Below the pieces are notes generated by a model that did not search any database, was not told the DNA's origin, and saw only the letters and a list, made by a program, of their open reading frames with translations. Positions 1-11,185 of a stretch of DNA of 49,441 nt are shown one piece after another; the first letter of the stretch is position 1; every line of letters starts with the position of its first letter. The position numbers were made by a program, and so were the translations under genes. The stretch comes from Zygnema cylindricum (taxonomy: Eukaryota > Streptophyta > Zygnematophyceae > Zygnematales > Zygnemataceae), in NCBI GenBank assembly GCA_037447655.1, contig JBBHKE010002912.1:128968-178408 (forward strand), given 5' to 3'.

Positions 1-26
1 GGTCCATTAATAAAGTTATTCGGGAA

Positions 27-118
27 GAGGGAGGAGGGAGGAGGGAGGAGGGAGGAGGGAGGAGGGAGGAGAGGGGAGAGGGGAGGAGGGAGGAGGGAGG
101 AGGGAGGAGGGAGAAGGG
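27..118. repeat. GGGAGGA microsatellite
   Basis: Tandem GGGAGGA-type purine repeat, slightly interrupted around 70-85. Runs of GGG separated by 4-base AGGA spacers fit the usual G-quadruplex-forming pattern on the plus strand. No coding potential. Confidence 0.9.
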
Positions 119-1022
119 CTTATTGAAATAATTACCTGGCAATATTAAAAAATGTAAGTGTTGATATTGAGACGTGGTGTGGAGTATTACCTTTTTACGT
201 CGAAATAGTGTGTCCCGTTGTCAACATCAACAGTCAATCAATAAATATCAGATGTGCTATAAATTGAGCGTGTGATTATCGAAGTTTGTTCCGAATGTGT
301 TTATCTTACTGGTTTTTGTGGGTGTCATATCTAATGTATGGCTAGATTCGGAAACTAGCTAAATAACATGTGTAGAGAGAATTTTTGGCCCCATATCAAG
401 TATCGAGAAATTGGCCACGTAATGCGTCATTACACACTAGTATCATATGAGGCCCAATGAATATTAAACATTTTTAAACGTTAATATGTAGAGGTTACAC
501 AAATGTAAGCTTGAAATGTTCTTGTATGCTGTGAAAATTTAAAAATGTCAAATTAGATTTCATTTCTTATGAAGTACTTTTGTAGTTCGGGAGGCCCCAA
601 CAAACAACCGAATCTAAAAACAAAACAGAAAGTATTAGATCATTATTATTAAGTTCTAAGCCACATAAATACGCCAAAACTGAACTAGTAAATTCATCTT
701 CTGTTTCATAGGATCATTTTTCGAATACATCATGTTTATTTAACATATAGTGTTACCAGTTCATTACTTAGCCATAATTAATCAAAACCAGCATGAGAGA
801 TTTTCAAATTCCTAAACAAAAACTCAACAATTTATAAATACTACACTACACCCATTGCCTTCCTCATCGCCCTACTTTGTTTATACACATTTGCGTTTGT
901 CCTCTATCAAGACTTCAATTTTTGGAACAGATTTTCGCCCTCTCTCTTGGTCACAATTTCACTCGTCTGATTTCCCTTCTTCCACACTACATCTCTCAAA
1001 AAAAAAAAAAACCCACCAAAAC
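119..1022. other. AT-rich DNA, no gene recognised
   Basis: AT-rich sequence with frequent stops in all frames. I recognise no coding domain, RNA gene or repeat that recurs in this window. It ends at a poly-A run (about 1000-1012) next to the left end of a family C element. Confidence 0.5.
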
Positions 1023-1522
1023 TACAACGCGAATCGTAATTAGAGTTATATACGCTAATTCCGTCACCCCAAATTTTGACTCTATCACCACAAATAGAGT
1101 ACATCATTCTAAATTATTCTTTACGTTATTTAAGGTGCTTTTTGAATGAGCGTTAATAACTCTAATACAGTGCCGTTTTAAATAGTGTGGCGTACGGTCG
1201 GTGTCTAAACGTGCAAAATTGTACCATTAAGTAAAAAAGTACAAATAATGATTTAATACAGGTCGTTATCATGAAACTGCATTAACAAACCGCGTAGTGC
1301 AAACGTCAAAGTGACGATAAACTGTATGTTTTGTCAGATTCTGTAGGAATACCTTATTTATAGTAGAGATATTAGCGCGCCAAATTAGAGTTTTAAATAA
1401 ATTAAAGTAAACATCTTTTTTGAAAAAGTTCTATCACACAAATTAGATTTCATAACTCTAATTATTTTTTTCTCTCTTTTTACTCTAATTTTTTCTTTAC
1501 TCTAATTACGATTCACGGTGTA
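1023..1522. mobile_element. MITE-like TIR element, family C copy 1
   Basis: A 500-bp non-coding element bounded by inverted termini. The left end begins TACAACGCGAATCGTAATTA. The reverse complement of the right end (1500-1522) begins TACACCGTGAATCGTAATTA, so about 21 of 23 positions match. TA at both outer edges fits a TA target duplication as in Tc1/mariner-type MITEs. The interior is homologous to the element at 47617-48156: both hold a GCTAATTCCGTC stretch near the left end and a GTGTACGGTC-like stretch further in. No transposase is encoded, so it would have needed one supplied in trans. The superfamily is inference. Confidence 0.7.
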
Positions 1523-2131
1523 GAGCATTGACCAGCTGCTATATGACATTCTTTGGTTATTCAAATATTTTGCTGTAAGTATATCCACATTAATAATGGT
1601 AAACTCAGGAGTGAGAATAGAAACTGAAATTTGGAGTAGGAAGCTCTGACGTTCCTCCCCCTCCCTCCCCAACTCCCTCCCCCTCTCACTCCCACTCCCA
1701 CTCCTAACTCCACCGAACCCCATTTCCTGCTTTCCCACTCTTTAATACTAAAAAGTGTATCCTTTTTAGCAGCAATGTTTTTTTGCCACATAAAGTTATC
1801 CTTTCTCTGTGCACTTATGCTGTATTAATAATTTGACGGTTGCGATGGAAGGTTATGAAATTAACTTCCGAAACCGTACATGAATGCACGGAGAAAAGTT
1901 GGTTAAAGTGGCAAAAAACATAGACACTAATAACGTTACATTGTGTACTTTTAGAACCACCGCTCCTCCCTTATGGTTCGATAAACAGATAACTCACAAA
2001 TCAAGCGGAACCATTACACTCAAAGCATCAACATAAGCGAAGCACTTCAACAAAATACACATATACTAGATTGAATCCTTTCTCACTTATACAACAGATA
2101 CAATGTCTATTCCTTCCTGACGCTTAAATAA
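1523..2131. other. Intergenic DNA with pyrimidine tract
   Basis: Contains a pyrimidine-rich tract (about 1650-1735; CTCCC and CACTCC repeats) inside otherwise unremarkable DNA. Minus-strand frames across the tract are low-complexity shadows. Ends in the A-rich target site of copia element E1. Confidence 0.5.
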
Positions 2132-2136
2132 AAAAA

Positions 2137-2807
2137 TATTGTTTCTGGGAAAACTATGGACTCTCAGCGATGAGATAATCTCGTCGCTGGAGTAGCGATG
2201 ACCAGCGACGAAACAATTTGACCGACGTAACAGAATTCCACGCGAAACTGAATTTCATGCGCACTAAATGAAACACTAAGTTACGGTTGAAAGTCAACGC
2301 GAATTTTACAAACCGGTCGACGAACGAATACCTTATTGGCGTTGGAGAAAGTCGGTGGTAAACTTACCACCAAGGATACTCTGTCATAGTGCGTAGTAGT
2401 GCTTAAAATAGTATTGTACATTTTTTAGTGGAACCGACAATACGACAGTGCGCCCACAGTGATCTTATTAGTAGTTAGGAAATTAGATAGGCATATTGGT
2501 ATAAATTAGGACTTAGACATTTGGAAAATTAACTTGTACAAGTTCACTAAGTAAAGTGACATTCAAGGCTGTCTTTCTGTGTATGTCACTTTGTGACTGA
2601 TCAGAGTTTGTGTTTGAAACTCTGTCAGTGTTTTGTGTTAAGTGTGAGCTTTAAGTGAGCGGTGTTGTAAGCCTAAATGGTTGTTGTAGTGCTAATTGTA
2701 AGCTGGTCAAAGTTGGCCATTTGTGTGGTACCTTGGGTAGCCTTTTTGCTGAATTAAATAAGTTACTCTGCAGCTTTTGGTAGTGTCCTTGTTGCTGCAG
2801 AGCAACA
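2137..2807 (+). repeat. E1 5' LTR
   Basis: 671 bp, co-linear with 12740-13405. Near the 5' end a hairpin (2165-2189) pairs CAGCGATGAG with CTCGTCGCTG around a 5-base loop, and it is kept in the 3' copy. The 3' end encodes the start of Gag: the other LTR has an ATG at 13356, here it reads ATA (2758-2760), so this copy has lost its Gag start. Confidence 0.9.
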
Positions 2808-3794
2808 GGTTATGGGCCCATAGCCCAGAGTACCTAGGTTTGATGGAGACAACTACTTATATTGGAGAGGAATCATGAAGCTCTACTTTGTCAAAAGAGA
2901 GCTCATAAATGTGGTGGACGGTTCCCTTGCCGAAACAGATCCTACGTGAAGCAAGAAGAATACACAGTGTGTTAGTGCGCTCATGCAGGCACTATCCTTG
3001 GAAATCGGAATGGCACACATACAGATGCACAAGGCGAAAGATATTTGGACATCCTTGGGAGATATGTATCAACAGACGAATGTTCAACGATAAATAATAA
3101 CAGCTACAAGTATTTTTGAGTATAAGTACAACGGTGGTCGCATCTTAGATTATTGCTATGGTCTTAGAAGTTATTTTTAGAAAATGCATGCTCAGGAGGT
3201 GTTTTTCCAGCTGCACAGCAAGCGATGTTGCTTATGAGAGGTTTGCTTGAAAAATATAAAGGCGCCTCTGATGCACTAAAAAAAATAGACTAGTCATCTT
3301 GGAATCTAACAATGGCAATTCAGCTTGTGTTAGAAGAAGAATCTACTAATCTAGCAATGAAAGGAAGCAAAACAAGATAAGTGTTAAACACTCAGTTTCA
3401 TAATAGAAATCAGTATCAGACAGATCAATCAACTAAAAACACATGGGCTTATTTTTACTGTTTTAACAAGGGTCACTTGGTACGAGAATGTCCAGTTTTG
3501 AAAAAAGACTCTTTGACAGGAAATTTTCGTGAAGGATGGAACAACAACAAGAGCTCTTCCAACAAAAGAAAACCTTATAGGCAACAAGAAAAGGCATCTG
3601 CTTTTTCTGCCGAAAAGGAGAATGTCTTAGAAGAAGGAGGAGACAAAGTTGACAAAAAAATCAGCAATTTTCCAATTGTGACAGGAAAAGAAATGTTTGC
3701 GATGATAAGTGCAAGATTTGGACCAAAGGAGAACACTTGGATTATGGACACGGGAGCATCCGCTCACATGTGCGGCGACAGAGAGTTGTTTTAA
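2758..3794 (+). pseudogene. E1 gag and protease region (degraded)
   Basis: Gag-like region of copia type. After the LTR-encoded leader comes a stop in the binding-site frame (TAG at 2821), then a conserved FDGDNYLYW-type segment (about 2842-2870) and further gag sequence with several stops. A CCHC zinc knuckle lies at about 3450-3491 (FYCFNKGHLVREC), but its first cysteine is replaced by tyrosine, so zinc and RNA binding would be impaired. The protease starts near 3732 with an intact WIMDTGASAHMC motif (aspartic catalytic DTG), and the frame stops at 3792. The product would normally form the particle shell and mature the polyprotein. Confidence 0.8.
2808..2820 (+). promoter_or_regulatory. E1 primer-binding site (half-tRNA-iMet type)
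   Basis: GGTTATGGGCCCA directly after the LTR terminal CA. This is the complement of the anticodon stem-loop of eukaryotic initiator tRNA-Met (GGGCCCAUAACC), not of its 3' end. Priming by a cleaved tRNA-iMet half is established for Drosophila copia and yeast Ty5. Use of it here is inferred from sequence. Confidence 0.85.
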
Positions 3795-4880
3795 ACTCTC
3801 GAGCTAATCTCACCACAAAACATCTACTATGCCGATGACAGTTATATAGTTGCAAGCTCAAAAGGAAACGTGAATCTTAAACTCAAAATAGACTGTCAAA
3901 CAGTAGACAGGACCTTGAATGATGTGTTGTATATTCCTGAGTTCAATATAAACTTGTTTAGCACATCTTTGGTAGAGAGCAAATGGTTTGAAGTAAATCT
4001 CAAACATGGAAAACAAGTTGTCAGTAAGAATGGATTTGTTGCAGCTGTTGGAACTAGAGGAGAAAATATGATGTATAAGCTTGACCTTGCTGAAGAATTT
4101 AATAGAAAGAAGGTTTTGTACTTAGCTGTAACAAATGAAACTGATCTATGGCATAAAAGAATGGGGCATGTTCATCGAGAAAGGTTAGGAAAAATGGTGA
4201 AAAATGATATAATCAAAGGAATAAAATTGTCACAAGATTCGTCAAATGAATTTTGTGATGGATGTGCCTTAGGAAAAATTCACAAATTACCATTTCCGGC
4301 TGAAAGCAGTCATAGAGCTAAGAGAGTCTTAGAAGTAATACATTCAGATGTTTGGTCTTCCAAAATACCGTCTATGGGGGGAGTCCGATATATGCTTACA
4401 CTAACGGATGATTTTTCAAGATATACCAAGGTGTACTTTCTGAAAAGAAAAATGAAGTTTTTGAATGTTTCCGAGAATACAAAGCATGGAGCGAAAAGAA
4501 ACATGGAGTTCCCATTTTAAATTTCAGATCCGATAACGGAAGGGAATATGTCCCACAAGTATATCGGATTTTCTCAAAGAAAATGGAATTTCACGCCAAC
4601 TGACTGTTCCCTACTCACTTTAACAAAATGAAGCTGCAGAGAGATTAAATAGAACACTAGTAGAGTGTGCTCGGACTATGTTGGCAGATAAAGGAGTCAG
4701 TGTAAAATATTGGGTAGAGGCTTTAAATTGTGTTGCATATAATAAAAATAGACTAGAAAGTAAAGCAACTCTAGGAAAGACACCTTATGAACTTTAGACA
4801 AAAGAGAAACCGGATGTTAGCCATTTTAGAGTATTTGGTAGTAAAGTTTTCATACTTAACAATGATCCTAGTAGATGGAA
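3795..4880 (+). pseudogene. E1 integrase region (degraded)
   Basis: Continues the polyprotein. The open stretch 3870-4520 holds the protease-integrase linker and the pre-integrase HHCC zinc-binding domain (LWHKRMGHVH, then CDGCALGK). The core domain follows with its first aspartate in HSDVW (about 4338). The second aspartate lies in RSDNGREY (about 4527) and the glutamate in AAERLN (about 4630), both in other frames because of at least one frameshift near 4460-4520 and stops at about 4620 and 4795. Integrase would insert the cDNA; this copy cannot make it whole. Confidence 0.8.
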
Positions 4881-6151
4881 AATGGAGCCAAAAGGAATGC
4901 CTGACATCCTACTAGGATACGATAAAAACGCAAAAGGATATAGAGTCAACATACCAGGAACTGATCAAATTGTAGTTGCTGTAAATATCCTTCTAAAAGA
5001 TGAATCAGACTCAATGGATGTATTTGCACTAACACCTGAACAAAGAAGCAAAATGGAGATGGAATACGTCATTCTTGACGAAGTGAGACATGTGACCAAA
5101 GAGCAGTCAGTTACTTCTAACACAGAAACAACGGCGACACCTCAAACAAAAACAAATGGATCGCCTCAGATGGAAACGAATGGATCCATGGAACCCGAGA
5201 CAGATAACTCTGTCTCATCAACAAAGACTTCAAGGAGAGAACCCTCGATTCCAGCGTCAAATTTTCCGGGGGGAAAAAGGACAAGCACAAGAGAAAAGAG
5301 AATCAGTTCAAGACTCAGGGATTCGACAACGATGTATGCACACTCGGCCGCATTTGGAGAACCCTTAACTATCCAAGAAGCCATTTCTGTACCAGAAAAA
5401 GAACATTGGATAGAGGCAGTGAATGATGAAATGAAATCAATTATGGCTGTCCATACTTGGGAATTCGTTGAACTCCCTCCCGATCGGAAAGCCATTGGAA
5501 GTAAATGGGTTTTCAAGGTAAAATTAAACCCTGACAACACTATTGTGAGATTTAAAGCTAGACTAGTAGCTAAGGGATATAACTAAAAGGAGGGAATTGA
5601 CTTTGAAGAAACCTTTTCACCAGTTGTGAGATTTCCAACAATTAGAATCTTTCTTACCCTGGCAGCCATAGAAAATATGGAAGTCCATCAAATGGACGTT
5701 AAAACAGACTTCCTACATGGCGAAATAGAGGAAGTTATTTATATGAACCAACCAGAAATGTACGAGGAAAAAGGAAAAGAAAACCTTGTTTGTAAATTAG
5801 TAAAATCTTTATATGGACTGAAACAGGCCCCTCGTCAGTGGAATATAAAATTAGATGAGTTTCTTACTAAGTTAGGATTTACTAGGATAAGCTCAGATCA
5901 TTCAGTCTACATTATGGAAGGGGAAGATGGAATAATTAATATTGCGGTTTACGTAGATGATCTGCTCCTAATGAGGAAATCACTGACAGAAATTAACTAA
6001 GTCAAGAAATCTTAAAATACCAGATTTGAAATGAAAGATTTAGGAGAGGCAAAATATGTTCTGGGAATTCAATTAGAAAGAGATAGACCAAAAAGGATAA
6101 TTAGACTAACACAAAAAGAGGCTATCGGAGATTTGCTTGATAGGTTTGATA
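4881..6151 (+). pseudogene. E1 integrase C-terminus and reverse transcriptase (interrupted)
   Basis: 4882-5586 gives the copia integrase C-terminal motif (GMPDILLGYD), a Ser/Thr-rich linker and the RT start (KAIGSKWVFKVK, RFKARLVAKGYN). One stop at 5584 (TAA where relatives have Gln) separates it from 5587-6000, which continues in frame through FSPVVRFPT, MDVKTDFLHGE and LYGLKQAPRQWN to the catalytic AVYVDDLLL box. Further stops follow near 6000-6015. The frame resumes through the connection region (LTQKEAIGDLLDRFD) and is cut at 6151 by E2. The rest of the domain is at 11916-12718. Confidence 0.85.
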
Positions 6152-6938
6152 TGTTGTTTTTGAAAACTTAGTTTCGTGCGTACGGAGCGTTTCGTGCGTG
6201 GGCGTGTTCGCGTGCGTGCGCATTTACGCGATGTAGTGTGGAGGTTCGAATAGATTTGCGGATTGGGGGAGTAAATGTACGAAGAAAATTAAATGTACGT
6301 GAAGGACTAATTAAGTGGCGCGGAATGCGCAATTTAAATGGACGGCGGATCCGAAGCGATCCGATTTGAAATTTTCGAAGTGTGAAAATGTACGCATGGC
6401 GTACGAAACAAAATGCGACAAGCGCATTTATTACAAGGGACGCGCTTGCGGTACGAAAATAATTTCGGCTGTACGAGGTTTCGACAAGTGGATTTTTATG
6501 ACCACGCGGCGCGACATCAAGGGTTGCCGATTAAGAGCGACGGACGGCGTTGACAGATTACTGGTAGCTTGGTGGTTTAACGTTCCTCTCAAGTACACTG
6601 GGGTTGCCAGTTCAACACAAGTATAAGACTTAGGACTCAGAACATATTATGTATCCAAGACTTCCAAGTAGTAAAACTGCAAACAGTTTTTGGGAAACTT
6701 CTGAGTATTATATCTTCAGTGTTGTCAAGTCAATTGTGCTACAACTTTGGGAGTTATCAGTGTTTATTCTACTCTATATTCTGATAGAGTTTTGTGAGGT
6801 TTGGATGCTTGTATAAGAATTGGAGAGCACTTAAGAACAGCTGTTTGGTAGGATTCTTGATAGCTTCTAAGAGTGTATCATGTCTACTTCTACTTCTACT
6901 GCTGCTCCTCCACCTGCACCGGTGGTTGTAGAACAACA
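6152..6938 (+). repeat. E2 5' LTR
   Basis: 787 bp. The first ~400 bp are GTACG-rich and unlike the 3' LTR. Their start (AAAACTTAGTTTCGTGCGTA) resembles the start of the solo LTR at 32945-34038 read on the minus strand. From about 6552 it matches 11528-11915. Gag starts at ATG 6880 inside it. Confidence 0.82.
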
Positions 6939-7760
6939 GGTTATGGGCCTCTCATCAAGAATTCTTATCTTTTCCGGAGATAAGTATGTTTACTGGGCGG
7001 ATATGGTGGAGACGCATTTTGAGAATGTTAATCTTTTGGATATATTGGATGGTTCGCTGGATGAATCTGATCCTTCATGGTCTAAGAAAAATACGTAAGC
7101 TCGTTATATTCTGAAATTTTGTATATCTGAGGACTTAGCTATGTCTCGGAAAAAAATGAAAAAAACAATTGATATTTGGAAATCCCTTAAAAGTGATTAT
7201 GAAATGGCTAATGCCCGAAAGAGCTTATATTGGCTGGAAAAATTTGGGACTATAAGTACACTGGCGGTACAATGGCTGAATATTCTAACAAATTTCGTAT
7301 CCTTGTAGATGCACATGCTAGTGCATCTAGGGTGTTTCCTCCTTTTCAAGAGGCAGCATTGCTCATGAGGGGTCTCCCTCGTAGTATGAAAGGAGCATCT
7401 GACATGCTCAAACAAAAAGATAAAGCTAGTTGGACTTTATAGTTAGCCATCAATATTTTACTAGAAGAGGAAGCTACATCTAATATTCTCAATGTTGAGC
7501 AAGTAGAGGCTTTTAATTCAGGCTTTGAGAGAAAAGAACAGTTTAATCAGCAAAGGAATCAGTTTCATCAGTTCAGACAGTTTAATGAAGGTGGAAATAG
7601 ACAATCCAATAGTGCATGCTTATATTGTAGTGAGAGAGGTCATGGATACAAATTCTGTCCTAAGCTTAAAAAAGCTAACGATACAGGTTTATACAGGCCG
7701 GGATGGCAACAAAGCCAGTTTTACAAAGGCTTCACGGGGCCTACACCTCGTGGAAATGCA
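6880..7760 (+). pseudogene. E2 gag (frameshifted)
   Basis: Starts at ATG 6880 in the LTR U5 and runs in frame across the LTR end and the binding site. The leader (MSTSTSTAAPPPAP...) is Ser/Thr/Pro-rich and ends EQQVMG. It is followed by SGDKYVYWADMVETHF, the counterpart of the E1 segment FDGDNYLYW. First stop at 7096. The homologous sequence then moves between frames (7230-7442: YSNKFRILVDAHAS, LLMRGLPRSMKGASD). A zinc-knuckle-like CLYCSERGHGYKFCPK lies near 7618-7665. Product: the particle structural protein. This start was chosen because the frame is open through the LTR/PBS junction and the 3' LTR keeps the equivalent ATG at 11857. Confidence 0.82.
6939..6949 (+). promoter_or_regulatory. 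E2 primer-binding site (half-tRNA-iMet type)
   Basis: GGTTATGGGCC directly follows the LTR end CAACA and is identical to the first 11 bases of the E1 site. It is translated as part of Gag (Gln-Val-Met-Gly). Confidence 0.85.
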
Positions 7761-9061
7761 ATATTTTCGGCTTCTTCGTCTCTCCAAGACGAGACTTTGA
7801 CGGTTTCTACGGAGGACGATACGGATCTATTCGCTATGGCTGCTGCAATGGAGGGCGCAAAGGACCCTGGATGGATAATGGATATAGGATCGTCAACCCA
7901 CATGTGCTGGAACAAGGGCATCTTCGAAAATCTGAAAGCAACGCCGAAGAAAAATATTTATTATGATTTTGGAATGAGTGTCCAGACTCGTGCTGTGGGT
8001 GATGTGTCCTTACTAGTTGATGTAGAAGGAAAAGCAATTGAAAAGACTCTTCACAATGTCTTATTTGTGCCTGACTTTAAGAAAAATCTGTTTTCTACGT
8101 CGTTGGTAGAGAGTAAAGGCTTTGAGGTTAATTTGAAAGATGGCAGGCAGATTGTTAGCAAAAATGGCAAGGTTGCGGTTACAGGTACTAGAGACAGTAG
8201 CAAGATGTATTGCATGGATATGGCTAATATCAAGGAGAATGTTGTTCTATACTTCGGTATTTTGCACTCAGATGAGTTGTGGCATAAAATATTAGGCCAT
8301 GTAAACTATGATAGTTTGAGGAATATGGTCCTTGTTGGAAAAATAGAGGGTGTATCAATCACAGATGAGCCGGTCAAAACTTGTGATGGTTGCGCTTTAG
8401 GCAAAATCCACAGATTGCCATTTCCTAAAGAGTCTGAGCATCGGTCAACGAAACTCTTACAACAAATTCATTCGGATGTCTTTGGTCCACCGAAGGTTCC
8501 ATCTACCGGGGGATGAAATATATGGTCACCTTCACAGATGATTTCTCCAGGTTTACTAAAGTTTACTTCATGAAGGAGAAGAGTGAAGTGTTTGGTCACT
8601 TCAAACACTATAAAGCATGGGCTGAAAAACTTCATAATTCACCTATTTTGCAGCTTAGATCGGACAATGGTGGTGAATATACTTCGAAAAAATTTGAAAC
8701 CTTTTTACTCGAGGAAGGCATTAGTCATCTATTGACTGTTCCATATTCACCGGAACAAAATGGGGTGCCGGAAAGACTGAATAAAACTCTCACGGAGAGC
8801 TCTAGGTCGATGCTCGCAGATAAAGATGTGGATCCGAAATTCTGGGTTGAGGCTCTAAATTGTGCAGTGTATATTAAGAATAGGATAAGATCACGATCGG
8901 TAGAAACTACTCCTTACAAGATCTGGACAAGTAGCAAACGAGATGTTAGCCATTTCAAGGTCTTTGGTAGTCAATGCTTTATATTGGATACGTCTATAGA
9001 TAGATGGAAAATGGACCCGAAGGGAATACCGGGTATTCTGTTAGGATATGATGATCACTGA
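7761..9061 (+). pseudogene. E2 protease and integrase
   Basis: Open from 7797 to 8516. The protease active site reads WIMDIGSSTHMC (about 7872), so the catalytic DTG has become DIG, which probably inactivates it. The HHCC domain follows (LWHKILGHVN at about 8278, CDGCALGK at about 8383). The integrase core starts with HSDVFGP (about 8467). A single shift at about 8513 leads into 8513-9061 with RSDNGGEY (about 8659) and VPERLN (about 8766), so all three DDE residues are present. The C-terminal GILLGYDDH ends at 9061 by a further small shift. Confidence 0.85.
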
Positions 9062-11025
9062 AAAGGTTATAGTCTTTGTGTTTGAGAGGCAGAAAATAGT
9101 TGTCGCAAGGAACATCATTGTTAAAGATGAACTAAACTCCATAGATTTATTTCAAATGACAGAGCAGCAAAAGCAACAAAAGGTACAGGAATATGTCATT
9201 TTAGATTGCATGCAGGAAATTGTCCCGCAGATTCCACACACTCCGGTGGTGACTCCGGAGTCAGACTATCTCCAAGTTCCTCAACAACTTCGGGTCCAGA
9301 CGGACCAACAACGGTCAGTACACACAGATCGCAATCAGCGCAATGCACGGTATCCGACGATCTCGGCCTCAGAATTTCCGGGGGGAAGAAGATTAAGCAG
9401 CCGCCTGTAAGCAAGCTCTCACTTTGCCTACTCGGCAGCCTCAGGGGAGCCTTTGACCATTCAAGAGGCTTTGTCATCACCAAAACGGAATCACTGGATC
9501 GAGGCAGCAAACGACGAAATGAAGTCCATCATAGAGGCTCAAACATGGGAGCTTGTGGACCTTCCTCTAGACCGAAAAGCGATTCGCAGCAAATGGTTAT
9601 TTAAGGTGAAGTTAAATCCTGATAACACCATTGAACGTTATAAGGCCAGACTTGTGGCAAAAGGGTATAATCAAAAGGAAGGAATCAATTTTGAAGAAAC
9701 ATTTTCTCCAGTTGTAATATTTCCAACAGTTACGATTTTGCTGTCGCTAGTTGTTATGGAAGATATGGAAATACATCAGATGGATGTAAAGACGACCTTT
9801 TTGCACGGAGAACTAGAAGAGACCATTTACATGCACCAGCCTGAAAAGTATGTGGAACTAGGAAAAGAGCACTTAGTATGCAAGTTGCTAAAATCTTTGT
9901 ATGGCCTAAAACAGGCCCCGAAGACAGTGGAATCTAAAGCTTGATGAATTCTTCACTAGCCTAGGATCTCAAAGGATAAGTTCTGATCACTTTGTCTACA
10001 TTTTAAAGGGTTAAAATGGGATAGTGTATATAGCAGTATATGTAGATGATTTGCTATTAATTAGCAAATCAATGGCTGAAACAAACAAAATCAAAACTGC
10101 TCTAAACTCACGGTTCGAGATGAAAGACCTCGGTGAGGCAAAATATATTTTAAGTATCCAGGTAGAGAGGGACAGAAATATGAAAATAATAAAATTTACT
10201 CAAAAAGAGGTTATTGGAAACATGTTAGATGAGTACAGAATGCGGGGGGCAAAAGGATGTTTAACTCCAATGGAGTTTCGGCAGAAGTTAGAGGGAGAAG
10301 AGACAGAACCAGGTGTCATTGTTAGCGAGTATTTAGAGTCAGGGGAGAATGATCCTATGACAATAATACCTTATAGATAGATAGTGGGAAACTTAATATA
10401 TTTCAGGAACTATACCCGTCTTGACATTGCTGCAACAGTCGGGGTACTAAGCAAGAGTCTAGAAAATCCGAGAAAATCTGATCTTGATGCAGCAAGGAGA
10501 GTCTTAAGATATTTGGCAGGAACTAAAGATCCCAAACTCACTCTAGGCGGAGGAGAAGTCAAGCTGCAAACATGGAGTGATGCAAGCTATGGCGACATGC
10601 CAAGCCGGATATCCACCACGGGATTCGTTCTACAAATTGGGAACGGTACTTGCTGCAAGAGCAGCAAACTTCAAAAGGTTACAGCACAATCGACAATGGA
10701 GTCAGAATATATGGCAACAAGCTCGGCCCTCAAAGAACTCTTATGGGTAAAATCCATGTTACGAGAACTATGATACATGCAAGTTGGTCCACAAGTGATC
10801 TGGTGTGATAACCAGGCTGCCATTGCCATTGCTTCTAACCCAAGTCATCACTTCAAAAGCAAGCACAAGGATGTACGATTACACTTTGTAAGAGAAAAAG
10901 TGTTCTCTAGAGTGATTAAATTATGTTATTTGCCAGATGCAAAAATAATTGCTGATATGCTCACTAAAGCTCTTGCTGCTCCTAAGCTGAAGTATTGTAG
11001 GGACGCAGTGGGATTAAGTGAATAG
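9062..11025 (+). pseudogene. E2 reverse transcriptase and RNase H
   Basis: Frame 9048-9410 is the integrase-RT linker. RT proper is open 9453-9944 (KAIRSKWLFKVK, KARLVAKGYNQKEG, MDVKTTFLHGELEE, LYGLKQAP) and, after an indel near 9925, 10024-10380 with the intact catalytic AVYVDDLLLISKS. Stops at 10378 (TAG, expected Gln) and 10771 (TGA, expected Trp) interrupt an otherwise continuous RNase H: WSDASYGD (about 10573), STMESEYMA, VIWCDNQAA, ADMLTKAL, ending at a natural TAG at 11023. All RNase H acidic motifs are visible. Product: copies element RNA into cDNA inside the particle. Confidence 0.87.
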
Positions 11026-11170
11026 TTGAATTACTGCAGTGATATACTGCCACACTGCGATAAATCCACCATTGAGATACAGTGGGATTGGGTGACTTGC
11101 TAATTGCTATATTGGTATGCTGCGATGCTGCACTAGTTTATCAACGCAACTGCGCCAGTATACTGAGTCT

Positions 11171-11185
11171 AAAGCTTTAGGGGAG
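11171..11185 (+). promoter_or_regulatory. E2 polypurine tract
   Basis: AAAGCTTTAGGGGAG directly before the 3' LTR TGTTG. It is the plus-strand primer position. E1 (AGGGGGAG) and E4 (AGGGGAG) have the same motif, which fixes the LTR starts. Confidence 0.75.

Noticed and set aside
6315-6626. 103-codon plus-strand frame in the E2 5' LTR
   Set aside because: Lies in the GTACG-rich U3, begins at GTG, and no related frame exists in the other LTRs.
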